Below, piece by piece: positions 25,430-37,929 of a stretch of DNA of 64,000 nt (positions within the stretch are counted from its first letter, which is position 1; each line of letters opens with the position of its first letter). The notes under the pieces are model-generated. The model was not told the DNA's origin. It did not search any database and worked only from the letters and a program-made list of their open reading frames with translations. The position numbers and the translations under genes were made by a program. This stretch comes from Lycorma delicatula (lineage: Eukaryota > Arthropoda > Insecta > Hemiptera > Fulgoridae). Location of the stretch: NCBI RefSeq assembly GCF_047948215.1, contig NC_134455.1, forward strand, positions 160,810,575 through 160,874,574, read 5' to 3'.

Positions 25430-28345
25430 CTGCATCCAGACACCCCTGGGTGAGGGGGCTTGAGTGCTCAATGATACAGATTAGCTGGACCAAAGGGCAA
25501 CCATATCAGAAAGGTATCTGTTGAGAGCCAGACTAAGGAATGACTCCTGAAAGAGGGCAGCAGCTCTTTCAGTAGTTGTTAAGGGCGAAGGTCAGGAGGG
25601 CTTAAACAGCCATACCAACATCATTCTGAGTAATCTTCTGAGTAATGCACAGCTAAAAGCAATGGAAAACTACAGTTGCTTTTTTCAAGGAAAATGTAAC
25701 TCTCTGTAGTAACAAAGATGGAGGCGCCTTCCTTGGTAAAATATTCTGGAGTTAAACTAATCCCCCGTTTAGATCTCTGGGTGGGGACTACTAAGGAAGG
25801 GGTCACTAGGAAATTAAAAAATAACATTCTACGAGTTGGAGCATAGAATCTTAGAAGTCTAAAAAAGTTAGTAGATTAGAAAATTTAAAGAGGGAAATGG
25901 ATAGATCAAATGTAGATGTAGTAGGAATTAGCGAGGTTCAGTGGAAAGAGGAAAAAACTTTTGATCAGATGAGTTTAGAATAATTAACACAGCTTCAAAT
26001 AAAGGGCAGGGCGGAGTAGGTTTTGTAATGAATAAGAAGGTAGGGAAGGGAGTAGAGTATTTCAAAATGCACAGCAACAGAATCATTATAATAAGGATAA
26101 AATCAAAACCTAAGCCAACAACATCTGTTAACGTCTACATGCCTGCAAGTGCCCATGATGATGATGATGATGAGGTGGAGTGTGGATACAAAGAAACTGA
26201 TGACGCAATTAAACAGATAAAAGGGGATGAAGATTTAATAATAGTTGGAGATTGGAATGCAAGCATCGGAAAAGGTAAGGAAGGAAATACTGTGGGTGAA
26301 TATGAGCTGAGCAAAAGGAATGTAAGAGGGGACCAGACTTATAGAGTTTTGCACGAAGTATAATTTAGTAATTGCCAACACCCAGTTTAAAAATCATAAT
26401 AGAAGAATATACACATGGAAGAAACCAGGTGATACTGCAAGGTATCAGTTAGATTATATCATGGTTAAGCAAAGATTTAGAAATCAACTCACTGACTGCA
26501 AAGCTTACCCTGGAGCAGACATTGATAGTGACCATAATTTAGTGATAATAAAATGTAGATTGGGGTTTAAAAACCTGAAGAAAAGGTGTCAGATGAATTG
26601 GTGGAATTCACAGAAGCTTGAGGAAGAGGAGGTAAATAAGATTTCTAAGTAGGACATCGCAAGAGGTCTGAGTAAAAAAGATAAGGTAGAAAATATAGAA
26701 GAATGTTAAAAAGGAAACTCTTAAATCAGTAGAAGCAAAGTTAGGTGGAACAAAGAGAAGTGGTAGAAAACCTTGAATATCAGAGGATATACTGCAGCTG
26801 ATGGATGAATGTAGAAAATATAAGAATGCTAATGATGAAGAAAGTAAAAGGAACTATCGACAGTTCAGAAATACTATAAGCAGGAAGTGCAAACTAGCGA
26901 AAGAAGAGTGGATAAAGAAAAGTGTTCAGAAGTGGAAAGAGAAATGATCATTGGTAAAATAGATGAAGCATACATGGAAGTTAAGGAATATTTTGTGGTA
27001 CATAAATTAAAATCTAATAATGTGTCAAACAAAGATGGTACACCAATTTATAATACGAAAGGAAATGTCGATAGGTGGGTGGAACATATTGAAGAGCTAA
27101 ATGGAGGAAATGAATTAGAAAATGGTGTTAGAGAGGAAGAAGAGGAAGTCAAAGAGGATGAAAGGGGAGAAACAATACTGAGATCTGAATTTAAGAGAGC
27201 ATTAAAAGATTTGAATGGCAGAAAGGCTCCTGGAATAGATAGAACACCTGCAGAATTATTACACAGTGTAGGTGAGGAAGCGATAGATAGATTATACAAA
27301 CTGGCATGTAATATAGATGAACATATATTACAATATAGATGGCATGAGATAGAACAATTGCTAGCATTCATAGGAACCAAACAGCAACAGTAATAATTGA
27401 AGAACATAAGAAAGACGCCGTAATAAAAATGGGAGTCTGACAAGGATATTCCCTATCCCCATTACTTTCTAATCTTTACATAGAACTAGCAGTTAATGAT
27501 GTTAAAGAACGATTTAGATCTGGAGTAACAGTACAAGATGAAGAGATAAAGATGCTACAATTTGCTGATGATATAGTAATTCTAGCTGAGAGTAAAAAAA
27601 TTTATAAGAAACAATGAACGACATGGATGAAGTCCTACACAAGAACTACAACATGAAAATAAACAAGAACAAAACAAAGGTAATAAAATGTAGTAAAAAT
27701 AATATAGATGAACCACTAAATGTAAAAATAGGAAGAGAAAAGATTACGTAGGTAAAAGAATTTTGTTATTTGGGAAGTAGAATTACTAAAGATGGACGAA
27801 GCAAGAGCAATATAAAATGCCAATCAGCACAGGCGAAATGAGCCTTCATTCAGAAATATAATTTGTTTACATCAAAAATTAATTTAAACATCAGGAAAAC
27901 ATTTTTGAAAGCATATGTTTAAAGCGTAGCTTTATTTGGAAGTGAAACCTGGATCGTCGAAGTACCTGAGAAGAAAAGATTAAAAGCTTTTGAAATGTGG
28001 TGCTGTAGGAGAATGTTAAAAATCAGATGGGTGGATAAAGTGACAAATGAAGAGGTGTTGCGGCAAGCTGATGAAGAAAGAAGCATTTGTAAAAATATAG
28101 TTAAAAGAAGAGATAGACTTATAGGCCACATATTAAGGCATCCTGGAATAGTCACTTTAATATTGGAGGGACAGAAAAAATAAAAAATTGTGCAGACAGG
28201 TAATATTTGGAATATGTAAAACACATTGTTAGGGATGTAGGATGTAGGGGGTATACCAAAATGAAACAACTGGCATAGATAGGGAAACTTGGAGACCTGC
28301 ATCAAACCAGTCAAATGACTGAAGACAAAAAATGTATAGAAAGGC
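25430..28345 (+). mobile_element. Non-LTR retrotransposon (endonuclease-RT type), nearly full length, decayed
   Basis: A GC-richer leader (25430-25830) precedes the reading LRVGA.NLRSLK (near 25830) and LENLKREMDRSNVDVVGISE of an apurinic-type endonuclease. The domain continues through VNVYMPASAHDDDDDEVE, IIVGDWNASIGKG, IANTQFKNHNRRIYTWKKP, YPGADIDSDHNLVIIKCRLG. The RT follows: GRKAPGIDRTPAELLH (near 27220), GVRQGYSLSPLLSNLYIE (27430), LQFADDIVILAES with the catalytic Asp pair (27560), then WCCRRMLKIRWVDK and GHILRHP near the C-terminus. The order is that of the 'craniofacial-development-protein-2-like' LINEs common in arthropods. RT fingers between 27330 and 27400 look deleted, and stops are frequent. 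Confidence 0.88.
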
Positions 28346-28354
28346 ATCATTCAT

Positions 28355-28401
28355 ACGTATGTATGTGTGTGTGTGTATACATATATATATATATATATAT
28401 G
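28355..28401. repeat. Microsatellite (GTAT/GT)n(AT)n
   Basis: Compound simple repeat right after the 3' end of the LINE, consistent with a repeat tail generated at its insertion. Confidence 0.85.
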
Positions 28402-28429
28402 TAAAATCAGAATAAAAGATTATTTTTTA

Positions 28430-29170
28430 GATCAAGTCAGGAATGGGTAAATACAAGTGCAGTAGAACCAACTAAACAGTTAGGAGAGGTCAATGCTTTG
28501 GCAGTGGAGGGAGTAGGCAAGTACATGTGGTCTCCTTCTATTCTACCGACGACCCCATTTCAGTAGCCATCGTGGTTTGGATTGGGGCACATCGTGGTTT
28601 TGCCGTGTGTTCATATTTTGAAAACAAGTGATAAGTGATTTCAATGTAAAGAGCTTTTTGGTGATAATACAACAGTACACGTAAGAATGCTGTTCCTAAT
28701 GAGAACACTATTCACTCCTGAGTTTGGGAGTTGAAAAAAACTGATAGCAAAGTATGAAGAAGAACACTTGGCTGATGCACGTCCACCAGAACTTCAGAAA
28801 ATGTGCAACTGGTGAGAGCAGCAATCGAGCAATTGCCAAAGCATTCTGCTTGGGAGGCATACTGTTGCCTTGAGGATGTCAGACTGCATTTTGAGTAGGA
28901 TTCTGCATTTTGATTTGCATTTTCAATCCTTCAAAATTATGTCTCAAGAAACGAGCCAGCAGACTATGCCAACCACTAAAATCTGTGTAAGCAAATAATT
29001 GCACAGACCACTCCTGAAGCAGCTTTCTTCAGTAGTGATGAGGCGCATTTTTATCTCAATGGGGTCATGAATAAGCAAAATTTCTACTGGGCTGAAAAAA
29101 TCCCTAAATTATTCACGAAAGACTACATTCCCCTAAACCCTAAACTAAATGCACACAAAGATCAACTAAA
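28430..29170 (+). pseudogene. DDE transposase fragment (DUF4817-type Tc1/mariner group)
   Basis: In the plus strand, broken frames give LADARPPELQKMC (near 28770), then KAFCLGG, and a clear stretch FFSSDEAHFYLNGVMNKQNF followed by YWAEKIPKLF (29020-29115). The motif with Asp-Glu-x-His-Phe-x-Leu-x-Gly-x-x-N is that of insect transposases whose N-terminus carries a DUF4817 helix-turn-helix; it holds the first catalytic Asp. The C-terminal half is missing. Confidence 0.65.
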
Positions 29171-30547
29171 TAAATGATTTTAGTTAAATTATTTATTTAT
29201 TGGGAATTTTATTAGATACAACTTTGGTCTACAATAAATGTAAACTATTATCATTTGCACTACATTAAATGTACATACACATTTTGTTTTATTTACCATT
29301 AGTTGTATACTAATATTATTTCTTTTCTAGCATTATATTTCATTTAATTTATTTGTGATTTTTTTAACTGGTTTAGCTTTTATAAGCCTTAATTCCTTTT
29401 TAATAACTAAATGTTTTTATGGGAACAGCACAAGTTTAATCTTTCTCTAAATAAAAGGATTAAGGTATTAACCTTGGTACATATTACTCACGTATACAAG
29501 CTTTACAGACATATTTTTTCTTAGGTTTTCACTCTTACCAGATATAAAAAGTACTTTATAAAAGTAATAGGAAAATCAGTATAAACAATTCTCGGGATTC
29601 TGTCTCTATGAGTAATTTACTGGCTTTATATTACTTTTCCTAAAGATTTTATTCAGAAGAAAGACTTTCTAATTAACACCTTAAATTAATTAGAACTATA
29701 TAAAACTTTTAATTGTAATAGTTTTAAGAGCTAAAATTGTAGCTCATCAAAGATTTTGAGAGATTATGCTCCCAGCGTGGTTTTACCTTTGCATTACCTT
29801 TGAGTTTTACCTTTGAGTTATAGTCAATATCAGATCAGAGAAAGCCATTTCTTCCATCTACAGAAAACTGCCACAAAAAAGAATGGATAAAGATTTTGGA
29901 CTATTTAGCCCCTACGAGAATATCTATATCAATTAATTACTATATCATTTAATAAAATACTGTCTAAGAATCAATTTTGATCATTTCTGAAAATGACGAT
30001 TAAATGAGCATAACAAAATGTTCTAAGCTGTGCAAATGTATTTAAAAAAAAAATGAAAAGTTTAATCATTCTTTAAAAATTATTTTATAATAAATGGATT
30101 TTTCTTTCTTGAACTGTACTTTTTTTGTGAACCTATTGGGAAATAAAAACATTTCAAATTGTTTTTAATTAATTAAAGGTCTTCTAAAGCAGTAAACTAA
30201 AATTTCAATTCAATGAACAATTTTTTGAGGATTCATCAGCTATTCAACTCCATTCAAGAAAAACATTTTGCATTTTTTTTTTTGATTATGCCTGATATCT
30301 TTTTTCTAAGTATATTTTGAAATGATATAAAAGAATGATAGACATGAATAAAAACTGAAATAGTCAAGTACCTTGTACCTTAGTCATAACAGTTTCAGTG
30401 TGGAGAGACAAACACAATTACTACCAACCTTTAAACTAAACAAAAAAAAGAAGTGAATACACTAATAAAATATATAACAATAGATATGCCTTGTAGCTGT
30501 TAACAGAACATTACTGTCAACAATTTAAGATCAAGATATTTTCCTAC
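29171..30547. other. Intron, no gene seen
   Basis: AT-rich sequence with poly(T) and poly(A) runs; no supported feature. Confidence 0.4.
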
Positions 30548-30960
30548 TAATTAATTGGTGCTACTTTAGTTTGCACCAATTAATTAATAGGAACCTCATG
30601 ATGATCTATCATCATCACGATGTCAAAAGTAGCACCATCCTATCAACTCGGTTAACATCCCACCTAATTTATTTTACATAGTGAACTAATATAATAAATT
30701 ATACACAAATTGTATATAATTTGTAAGTTTTATTTTAATTAGATGAAGTTAATGAGCAAGGTGAGCATTAGGTTAAGTTTGGTCAGGTAATGTTTCCATG
30801 TATGAACTTCATACGATATCAACATAAGCTAACCAAACTTAACTTAATGCTCACTTCCCTTACTAATCTCGTCTAATTAACATTAAATTACAAACACAAT
30901 GATATAGTAGACTGCATGCACTGTAAGGTAATTGCATACTAAAGTAGCACCAATTAATTA
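30548..30960. mobile_element. MITE with perfect 23-bp terminal inverted repeats
   Basis: The left end taattaattggtgctacttt... (30548-30570) is the exact reverse complement of 30938-30960. Inside lies a second, diverged inverted pair of about 55 bases: gtgagcattaggttaagttt (about 30760) against aaacttaacttaatgctcac (about 30835). Total 413 bases with no coding sequence. The ends contain TTAA, so a piggyBac-like TTAA or a TA target duplication is possible. A third copy of the end motif, aaagtagcacc, sits inside at about 30626-30640. Confidence 0.8.
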
Positions 30961-31243
30961 TTAAACTGTATGTACTAAAAATTTATGAAGCCCAAACTAT
31001 AACACAAAATAAGAAGCAAATAAATAACACTTTATTTTATTCTACAGTAGATTTTCTTTAAATTCTATCTACAACACTAAGTGTGAATTGTAGTGATATA
31101 TATTTGACTGCATACTGTGCGTAAAACAGAATTTTCCCATATATAATACATGCTTTAACTGTCCAAAAGAATCCATAGCCAAGCAAAGATAAAATGATAA
31201 TTACTGAAAGAACAATAAAATAAACAGGGATGAAAATACGCAC

Positions 31244-31377
31244 CTCTGAAGCTGTGCAACAACAAATCCCATAGCAGATAAACTAGTTGATATAGTATTT
31301 ATTTCCACTTGTTTTATTTTATCACAATCGGGATGATCTAACAGGTAATCTGATCTCAATACACCCAGAGAGTTTGT
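31244..31377 (-). CDS. GSS: Glutathione synthetase alternative exon B (EINTISTSLS)
   Basis: 134-nt exon, acceptor ttgttgttacag behind a T/G-rich tract and donor gtgcgt. It opens in phase 0 as TNSLGVLRSDYLLDHPD and ends QLQR with AG of a split codon: 44 codons plus 2 bases. It encodes the same structural piece as the exon at 45034-45194. LRSDY aligns with human Arg125, KQVEINTISTSLS carries the metal-binding Glu and Asn, and the substrate-loop Ser149 and Ser151 equivalents are both kept. The start and end phases equal those of exon A, so each can replace the other without a frame change. Splicing A directly to B gives AGA CAA ACT CTC TGG GTG TAT TGA, an immediate stop, so the two cannot both be used in a full-length protein. 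Confidence 0.88.
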
Positions 31378-31999
31378 CTGTAACAACAATAACTATACAA
31401 CCAAACCACAACACACCAAAATAAAACAGCTATACAATAAAATCCCATTATCTGTAATCGATTAAAAAGTGTAATAACTTACCATTCAAAAAAAATTGAG
31501 ATCATTTAAAATACAATGAAAAAGATCAGCCATACATACTTGAATCATTAAAAGATTTAAATATACACATAAACAAATACACATTCAAGGCACCTAGACA
31601 TTTCCACACAGAATCTTTCTAAAATATTTATTCAAAACTGAATTAATTTTAAGATTCCTTGATGTAAAGGAATCCTAAAAAAAAGAAACCATCATAACCA
31701 CCAAAATCTTTTTTTTCCCAAAAAATTTGTGAAAATATATTTAACAATAATTTAATTATTTTTTTAAAAAAACAGACATTCTTTAAATTTTAAAATTATT
31801 ACATTAAAAATGATTAAATATTCTGTTATTAAACACGTTTAAGGACCATCAATATTGATAAATATTTTCTGTGAATTAAGTAACTTAAAACAGTAATTTT
31901 GTGATATGTACATCTCACTGTTATAGTTACTTTATCATGTGTTATATGCATGTTATTTTTTAAAAACATTACTTTTTTGTTATATTTTAAATAATTTCT

Positions 32000-32150
32000 G
32001 ATCTCCATGGGGGAGTGATAGCATCTCGACTTTTTATCTGGAGATCCTGGCTTCAAATCCCAGTCAAGTATGGCATCTTTCATACCTACAAAATTCCATT
32101 TTCACATTCCCACTCACAAGTTTCAAACTTCTATGGTGAATTAATTAAAA
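32000..32150 (+). mobile_element. tRNA-derived SINE, family 2
   Basis: Shares atctccatgg..gagtgatagcatct, ctggagatcctggcttcaaatccc (box B-like) and atggcatctttcatacc with copies at 59347, 61006, 61151 and 63164. Ends in an A-rich run near 32145. Confidence 0.72.
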
Positions 32151-32303
32151 AAACTACATTTAATAACTGTAAATCTTCTTTCGTAAGTTGAGATTTTGAA
32201 AATATTAATACAATATTCAAAAGCCAGGATTGTCAAATTATTTACCAGGGCTTAAATTAAAATTTCTCGGTGGCATACTAAAATGTATTATAAAAGAAAA
32301 AAT

Positions 32304-33760
32304 GTCAGCAATGATTAGTTAGCATAACTTACCTGGTTACGCTGGTCAAGTTGTGTAATTCATTTTTAATATTTTTCAAATTCAATCATTTTAAGCTCTA
32401 TTTGTACCTTATGATAAAATAATTCCTTTTTATTGAAAACAATAACCAAAATTATGATTTTTTTTCTGTAAGAATTTTTATTTCTAATTTTATGATATAT
32501 AGTTAAGTAAATAAATACAACAAAAAACTGATTATTTTTTTAATTGTGGAACCCTAATGAAAGTTTAATGGTGGGTCTATTGTTACGTACCCTTCTTGTT
32601 TTCCAAACATAAACAATAATTAAAAGTACAGCAATTGAATACACATGACTTTTGTTGATTTGTCAATCAGTTGTGTCCTATGCTTGACAGCTACTTGCAT
32701 CAACGCTTGTGATAATATTGGTCATATTTAACATTAGTATATTAACATTAATTTCAAAAAAATATGTTTACAACTTTTTGAAAACTCATGGAGAAGTCTT
32801 ATACTCATGGAGAAGCATTTGGGTAAAATTAATTTTTAAGAAAATAATCCATAAGTGGTGATAATAGATGTTTCCATAAGTGGTGGTAATCGATTCAAAA
32901 AATAACTTTTTAAAACTGTTTAAAAAATACAAAGATACAGTAATAATTCTAAATAAACAAAGTTGTAATTTTCTAGTTATGGGGTGATACATTTTTGCCT
33001 ACTTTAAAAAAAAAAAAATATTTAACAGTAAGGGTTAACGAAAAATTAAAATATTTAAATTTTAAATGCAATGGGTAACTTGTGGGATTATTTAAATTGT
33101 TTAATTAAAAAAAATATTTTTTGTTATCACAGAACATTGGTGAGAAAGGGCAAAACTTTTATGGCAGTTTGAAGGCCTATTGATGTAGAAAATAGCTCCC
33201 ACATAGAATATGGAGTAGTATTTTTGCATAAAATATATGCAAAAATCTCCCATTAATACCTTCTCTGAAACAAGATATAGATAAAAAAATAAAAATAAAT
33301 ATGGTAATTTTTTAAGGAAGGGGTGAATATTAAACAAAAAGTTTTGGTAATTTGTGATCTTTAAATAAAAATTAAACTCTTAAATGAAAACATTTTTGCT
33401 ATAGTGGCCCAGGAAAGATTTGAAATTTTATTTCAATCAAAAACCACCACTCCTTTCTCCAGTTTTTGCAAAAGTTTAATACATTCTTTCCCCCCTCCCC
33501 AAAAGTACAACTTATCTACCACATTTTATGAAAATCAGAAGTCCGGAGTTATAAGACCAAATAAGGCATCTTATGTACAAATGTCAATCTAACAAAAATA
33601 AATGTTTTAGACTTGGGAGAAAGCATTGGAATAAATTTTTTTACAGACTATTTACAATTTATTTAAATTTTTTTGTTTGCTAAAAAAATTTTATTTTGCA
33701 TATCTCCTTAACGCAAAAAAAAATAAAAAACAGCCTATTTTAGGTACATTTCATAAGAAA
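32304..33760. repeat. Long unclassified dispersed repeat, copy 1
   Basis: Collinear in the same orientation with 55849-58760. Shared blocks include 'tttaagctctatttgta', 'aataattcctttttatt', 'ctcatggagaagcatt', 'aatccataagtggtg', 'gaaggcctattgat', 'gaaaatcagaagtccggagt' and the tail with 'ttataagacca'. It has no coding content that I can recognise. This copy is continuous where the other is split by an insertion at 57611. Confidence 0.75.
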
Positions 33761-33767
33761 GCTACCT

Positions 33768-33834
33768 ATTGTGATGGGTATGGTACCCATCACAATTTCT
33801 GGATGTTGAATCACCATGATTCAACATCCAGAAA
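33768..33834. repeat. Two adjacent short palindromes
   Basis: 33768-33780 pairs perfectly with 33784-33796 (13 bp, loop tgg). Immediately after, 33796-33811 pairs with 33819-33834 (16 bp, loop caccatg). Both are perfect. Confidence 0.9.
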
Positions 33835-33839
33835 ATTTT

Positions 33840-35143
33840 GACACATCTTCGCGTTACACATCCCCCAGACCCCAAAACCACCAACAGTTCAAAAGTTTAT
33901 ATATACACACACATATATATTTCACTTTCTTGTGGACACGATATGTGCGGTAATTTTGTACCAATCACTTTCAAATTGATATAAAATATAACAACCCAAA
34001 ATCTTAGTCAAATAACTTAATGGGCAAAATCGGACCATGAGGGTGGAAATGAGAGGGGCTTTTTCAAAAAAGGGAAATATCACTATAACTTTATTATTAA
34101 GTAAAATATAGAATTCGTTTAAAATTCCTACTATTCTTTGGATAAGGGCCTAAAACTTATGTAAGTAAAGTTTTCTGACATCATCAACCACTGGCCCACG
34201 GGATGGAGTTTCGAAGACAAAAAAAATCATACCTCCCTTAATAGGCACAGTATCAAATCGGTTTAAAGTGGTCATTTGTCCTCTAAATATTACCTAAAAG
34301 TTTTGTGTGAAACAATTTTTGATGTAACCAACCAACCCTTATGGCAAGGGATGACCAAAATGTTGCTGGAATTGTAAGATGGGGCTTGTTGTATGCTAAA
34401 CATGTGAAACTTTTTTTTCACATGCAACCATTGTTGTATTGAGTAAATTTGAAGTTTTTCTTATCTTTAAGGTAAAAATCTTTTTTATCCTCTACTTAGC
34501 ACTGGTGAAATCTACTTCCACCTTTCGGTGCGATGAAAGGGATTTTTTAATTTCCTGTTATTGCTGTTATCAGCAATAACAGGAAATTATCGCAATAATT
34601 AAATATATCACTCAAAAGAAATGTAAAAAATTAATCTTTTTTAATTTTTTTTTATCGATCTATTACTTCCTTTTGTAGCAGTATTACATCACTACATCCA
34701 GGAAGAAAAAAACAATTCATTAAAAAGAAAATTAATTCAATAGTAATTTTATATAATTATCAGAAATATTATTATCACTAAAAAATAATCAGTTCAATAA
34801 CTTTTTTTTGTATTTCTGAGCTTTGAGGGTTTTTTCTCACCTATTTCAGTCTATATAATAAATTTCATAATTTTTAATCACGCTTTAATCAGGTAACATT
34901 AATATAACCACTTTAATATATGATTTTCTAAATCAGACCACCAAACAGTACTCACATAGTCCATTGTCAATCACATTGTCCAACAACAAATTTTTTTAAC
35001 AAAATCAACTTAGATCCACTACATCACTATTGTACTTTTTTTTTATAAAATATACATTCAACTTAAATAGACCACTGTATTTTACATGTTTTACAACCCT
35101 ATCTGTTAAAAAATGCAGGACAGCCAAGCACAAAATCAAAATA
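33840..35143. other. Unclassified repeat region
   Basis: Contains a GC-moderate stretch (33955-34520) with the tone of a dispersed repeat ('gataagggcctaaaacttat', 'cctcccttaataggcacag'). No coding sequence. Confidence 0.4.
34548..34589. repeat. Perfect 19-bp-stem palindrome
   Basis: taatttcctgttattgctg (34548-34566) pairs with 34571-34589 across the loop ttat, no mismatch. Confidence 0.9.
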
Positions 35144-35887
35144 CAAGGGCTATTCAGAAAGTAAGGAATATTTCCACCTGACGCCGCCAGGCGCACAGCA
35201 CGCCAATCGCGTATATATTGGTGTGCTCGTGCTCTGCATCTCAGTCAGTGTCCAGCTATGACAACGGGAACATCTCTGCACTGCCCGTTTTTTTTTATAT
35301 ACAAATTTGAAATATGTGCTGCAATCGAAAATCCCGCCAGTTGTGAGGTGCGGTCTGTGATTCGTTTTTTGTTGGCAAAAACTTAAAACCAATAGAAATT
35401 CATCAGGAAATGTGTGAAGTGTACGAGAACAACGTAATGAGTGAAAAGTCTGTCAGGAAGTGGTGCATTCAGTTTAAAAATGGCCGAACAAACGTTCACG
35501 ATAAAGAGAAGAGTGGATGTCCGAGCATTGTGACTGACGATCTGGTCTCCAAAGTTGACGAAAAGATTCGTGAAAACCGCCGTTTCACAATAACTGAGCT
35601 TTCTTTATGTTTCACGGACTTTATTATTTCACAGAAGCTAGGCTACCACAAATTTTGTGCAAGATGGGTGATCACTGAGTGGTTGAGATCACAGGCGGCA
35701 GAATTCTATGACACAGGAATTTCGAAGCTTGTCCACCGCTATGATAAGTGCCTGAATTTGTATGGTGATTATGTTGAAAAGTAGTATTTTAGTCCCTCTT
35801 TCACACATATATATATATAATAAAAAGTTTTTCTTGTAATTGGTTTTTAAAATTCCAAAACGTTTCTTACTTTCTGAATAGCCCTCG
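35144..35887 (+). mobile_element. Internally deleted mariner element with TA target duplication
   Basis: Ends are c(a/g)agggctattcagaaagtaag inverted, with TA on both outer sides (35142-35143, 35888-35889). The reading frame at 35410-35784 keeps the N-terminal paired helix-turn-helix part (MSEKSVRKWCIQFKNGRTN, SIVTDDLVSKVDEKIRENRR, KLGYHKFCARWV). It then jumps in frame to the C-terminal LVHRYDKCLNLYGDYVEK. The catalytic core with its three Asp residues is missing, leaving 744 bases instead of ~1.3 kb. The remaining frame is open for 124 codons, so the deletion is probably recent relative to other relics here. Confidence 0.9.
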
Positions 35888-35889
35888 TA

Positions 35890-37929
35890 TGACAAAGGGT
35901 CAGTCAATTAAATTTAATTTTAATAACACTGTTGCTTTAAAAAGCTGGATGAAAACTACTGATGACATTATATATATAATAATATACTAGTTATATATAC
36001 TCTCATCAATTTACAATAGATGTCATTTTGTTTGAGCTTACTTTATTGTAGCCACAACCCTAAAGTACTCAATAATTAACAGTAAAATCATAATAATTTA
36101 AACAATAAAATAACAAATATCTATTAAACCTTCAAAATGTTTTTTAAAAATGAAAATTTTTATAAGCAGGATTTACGATAATTATCTAAAATTGCCTAGT
36201 CTGTAATTTTGTTTCAAACACCTCCAAATTTTAATTTATTATTCGTAATTAAATTTTGTAATACTGATTTAAAAGTACCCAATTCTTTTATAAAATTTTT
36301 TTAAATTATTACACTAAATTTCTAGTAGTTCAGTAATGTTTGTGTAATTCAATTAAGACAAATAACAGTTAAAAATTGCTTATTGAATTCAATTTGATAA
36401 CTAAATGCAACGAAAAAATTAATTATTTAACACCTCTTTACAAAATTTTACACCTCTGGTTTTGTTTCCTGCACAAATTTTATATTTTGCAAATTAAATT
36501 GCTCATATGTTAAAAAATAAGAATAGTATAAAAGATTTTTACAATTATTCTCACAAATTTTAGATGAATATGATATTATTAAAGAACCATCATGACTGGT
36601 TGATTGAAGATAATGGATAATCATTTCAAATCTATTGTACGGAAGTATTTAATTTTAAGACAGACATTTTACATTATATAATTTTTACTAACTACATTTG
36701 ACTAACTATACAAATAAATGTAAACGTCTCAAATCACGAAAATAAATCAAACACACATGCAGGTGGGTATCCATATATGATATATAATATAAGTTTAAAA
36801 CAGTTTCTGAATAAATCTCATTTAATTTACACTCAAAAAATAAGCATCCCTCTTCATCAAGCTTTATGTATTCCAACATTTAAATGTGTCATACTCCCTT
36901 AAATATAAATTTTCTTAATCTGAATATGAAAGCAGGCAAGCAAAAGAAAGAGCATCTTCAAAAATATAATATCATAGAGTCCCCCAAAGTAACAGTGAAA
37001 TTAATACTTACAAGTAATAATTCATTTCTTCAGTTACTTACTGAGAATTATTTCTCCAAGCATCACAGTTATTTCTCTCTTTCTAAATGACCAAATTTAT
37101 TTTTAATCACAAGTATAACAAAAAACAAAGGAAGGAACAATTTAGCTTAATATTACTACTCAATTTCTCAATTTCACCTTAACTACTAAAATAGCCTTTA
37201 TAACAAAACAAAATATTTAGGGAAAATTGTTACTCTGTCTACCAGCATGAAATTTTGTTCAAATGCACAGATAAATGAACTAATTGACACAAGTTCTCTC
37301 ACCATATTTCAGCTGCAGTGACCAAACACTAGTTTTATATAAAAATAATTAAAGTAACATGATTAAAAATCTTGGAGAGAAATTTTTTAATCAGAAATTG
37401 TATAAATGTTAACTAATCATCTACTACACAAAAATGGTAAAAAAAAAAACTAATGCTTTACCTTCATTAATTCACATATAATCCATAGTTTAATGCAATT
37501 TTATCAACATATTATGACTGAAAGAGAAGCATGCAAGCATCTTATACTTAACCAATGATTTCTGGTTAAATATTAAAGTCATTAATACGATATTAAATTA
37601 TATTTAAGAACACAAACACCATTATTTTGTAAAAAATATTAAACCAATATTATGAATCTATATTTAAAAAAAAAAACTTTATAAAGTTTAAATATATATA
37701 TATATATATATTTTATACAATTTATCACCACCATATGAAAATATTTAGACCATCAAAGCACACATTTATAATTTTAGTAAAATAGATCAGATGTAATTGT
37801 TCTATAAATTATTCAAACATATGCAACAAAAAAACAAAAACATTACAGGCTGCACACATTACAAATTATTAATACATAAATCATTATATTATTCATCAAA
37901 TTTAATAATAGTTCAATAATTCAACAAAT
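35890..37929. other. Intron, no gene seen
   Basis: AT-rich, with an (AT)n microsatellite at 37690-37711. No recognisable coding or RNA feature. Confidence 0.4.
37690..37711. repeat. (AT)n microsatellite
   Basis: About eleven AT units. Confidence 0.85.

Noticed and set aside
27919..28350. 143-codon minus-strand frame
   Set aside because: Antisense of the RT C-terminal region of the LINE at 25430-28345.
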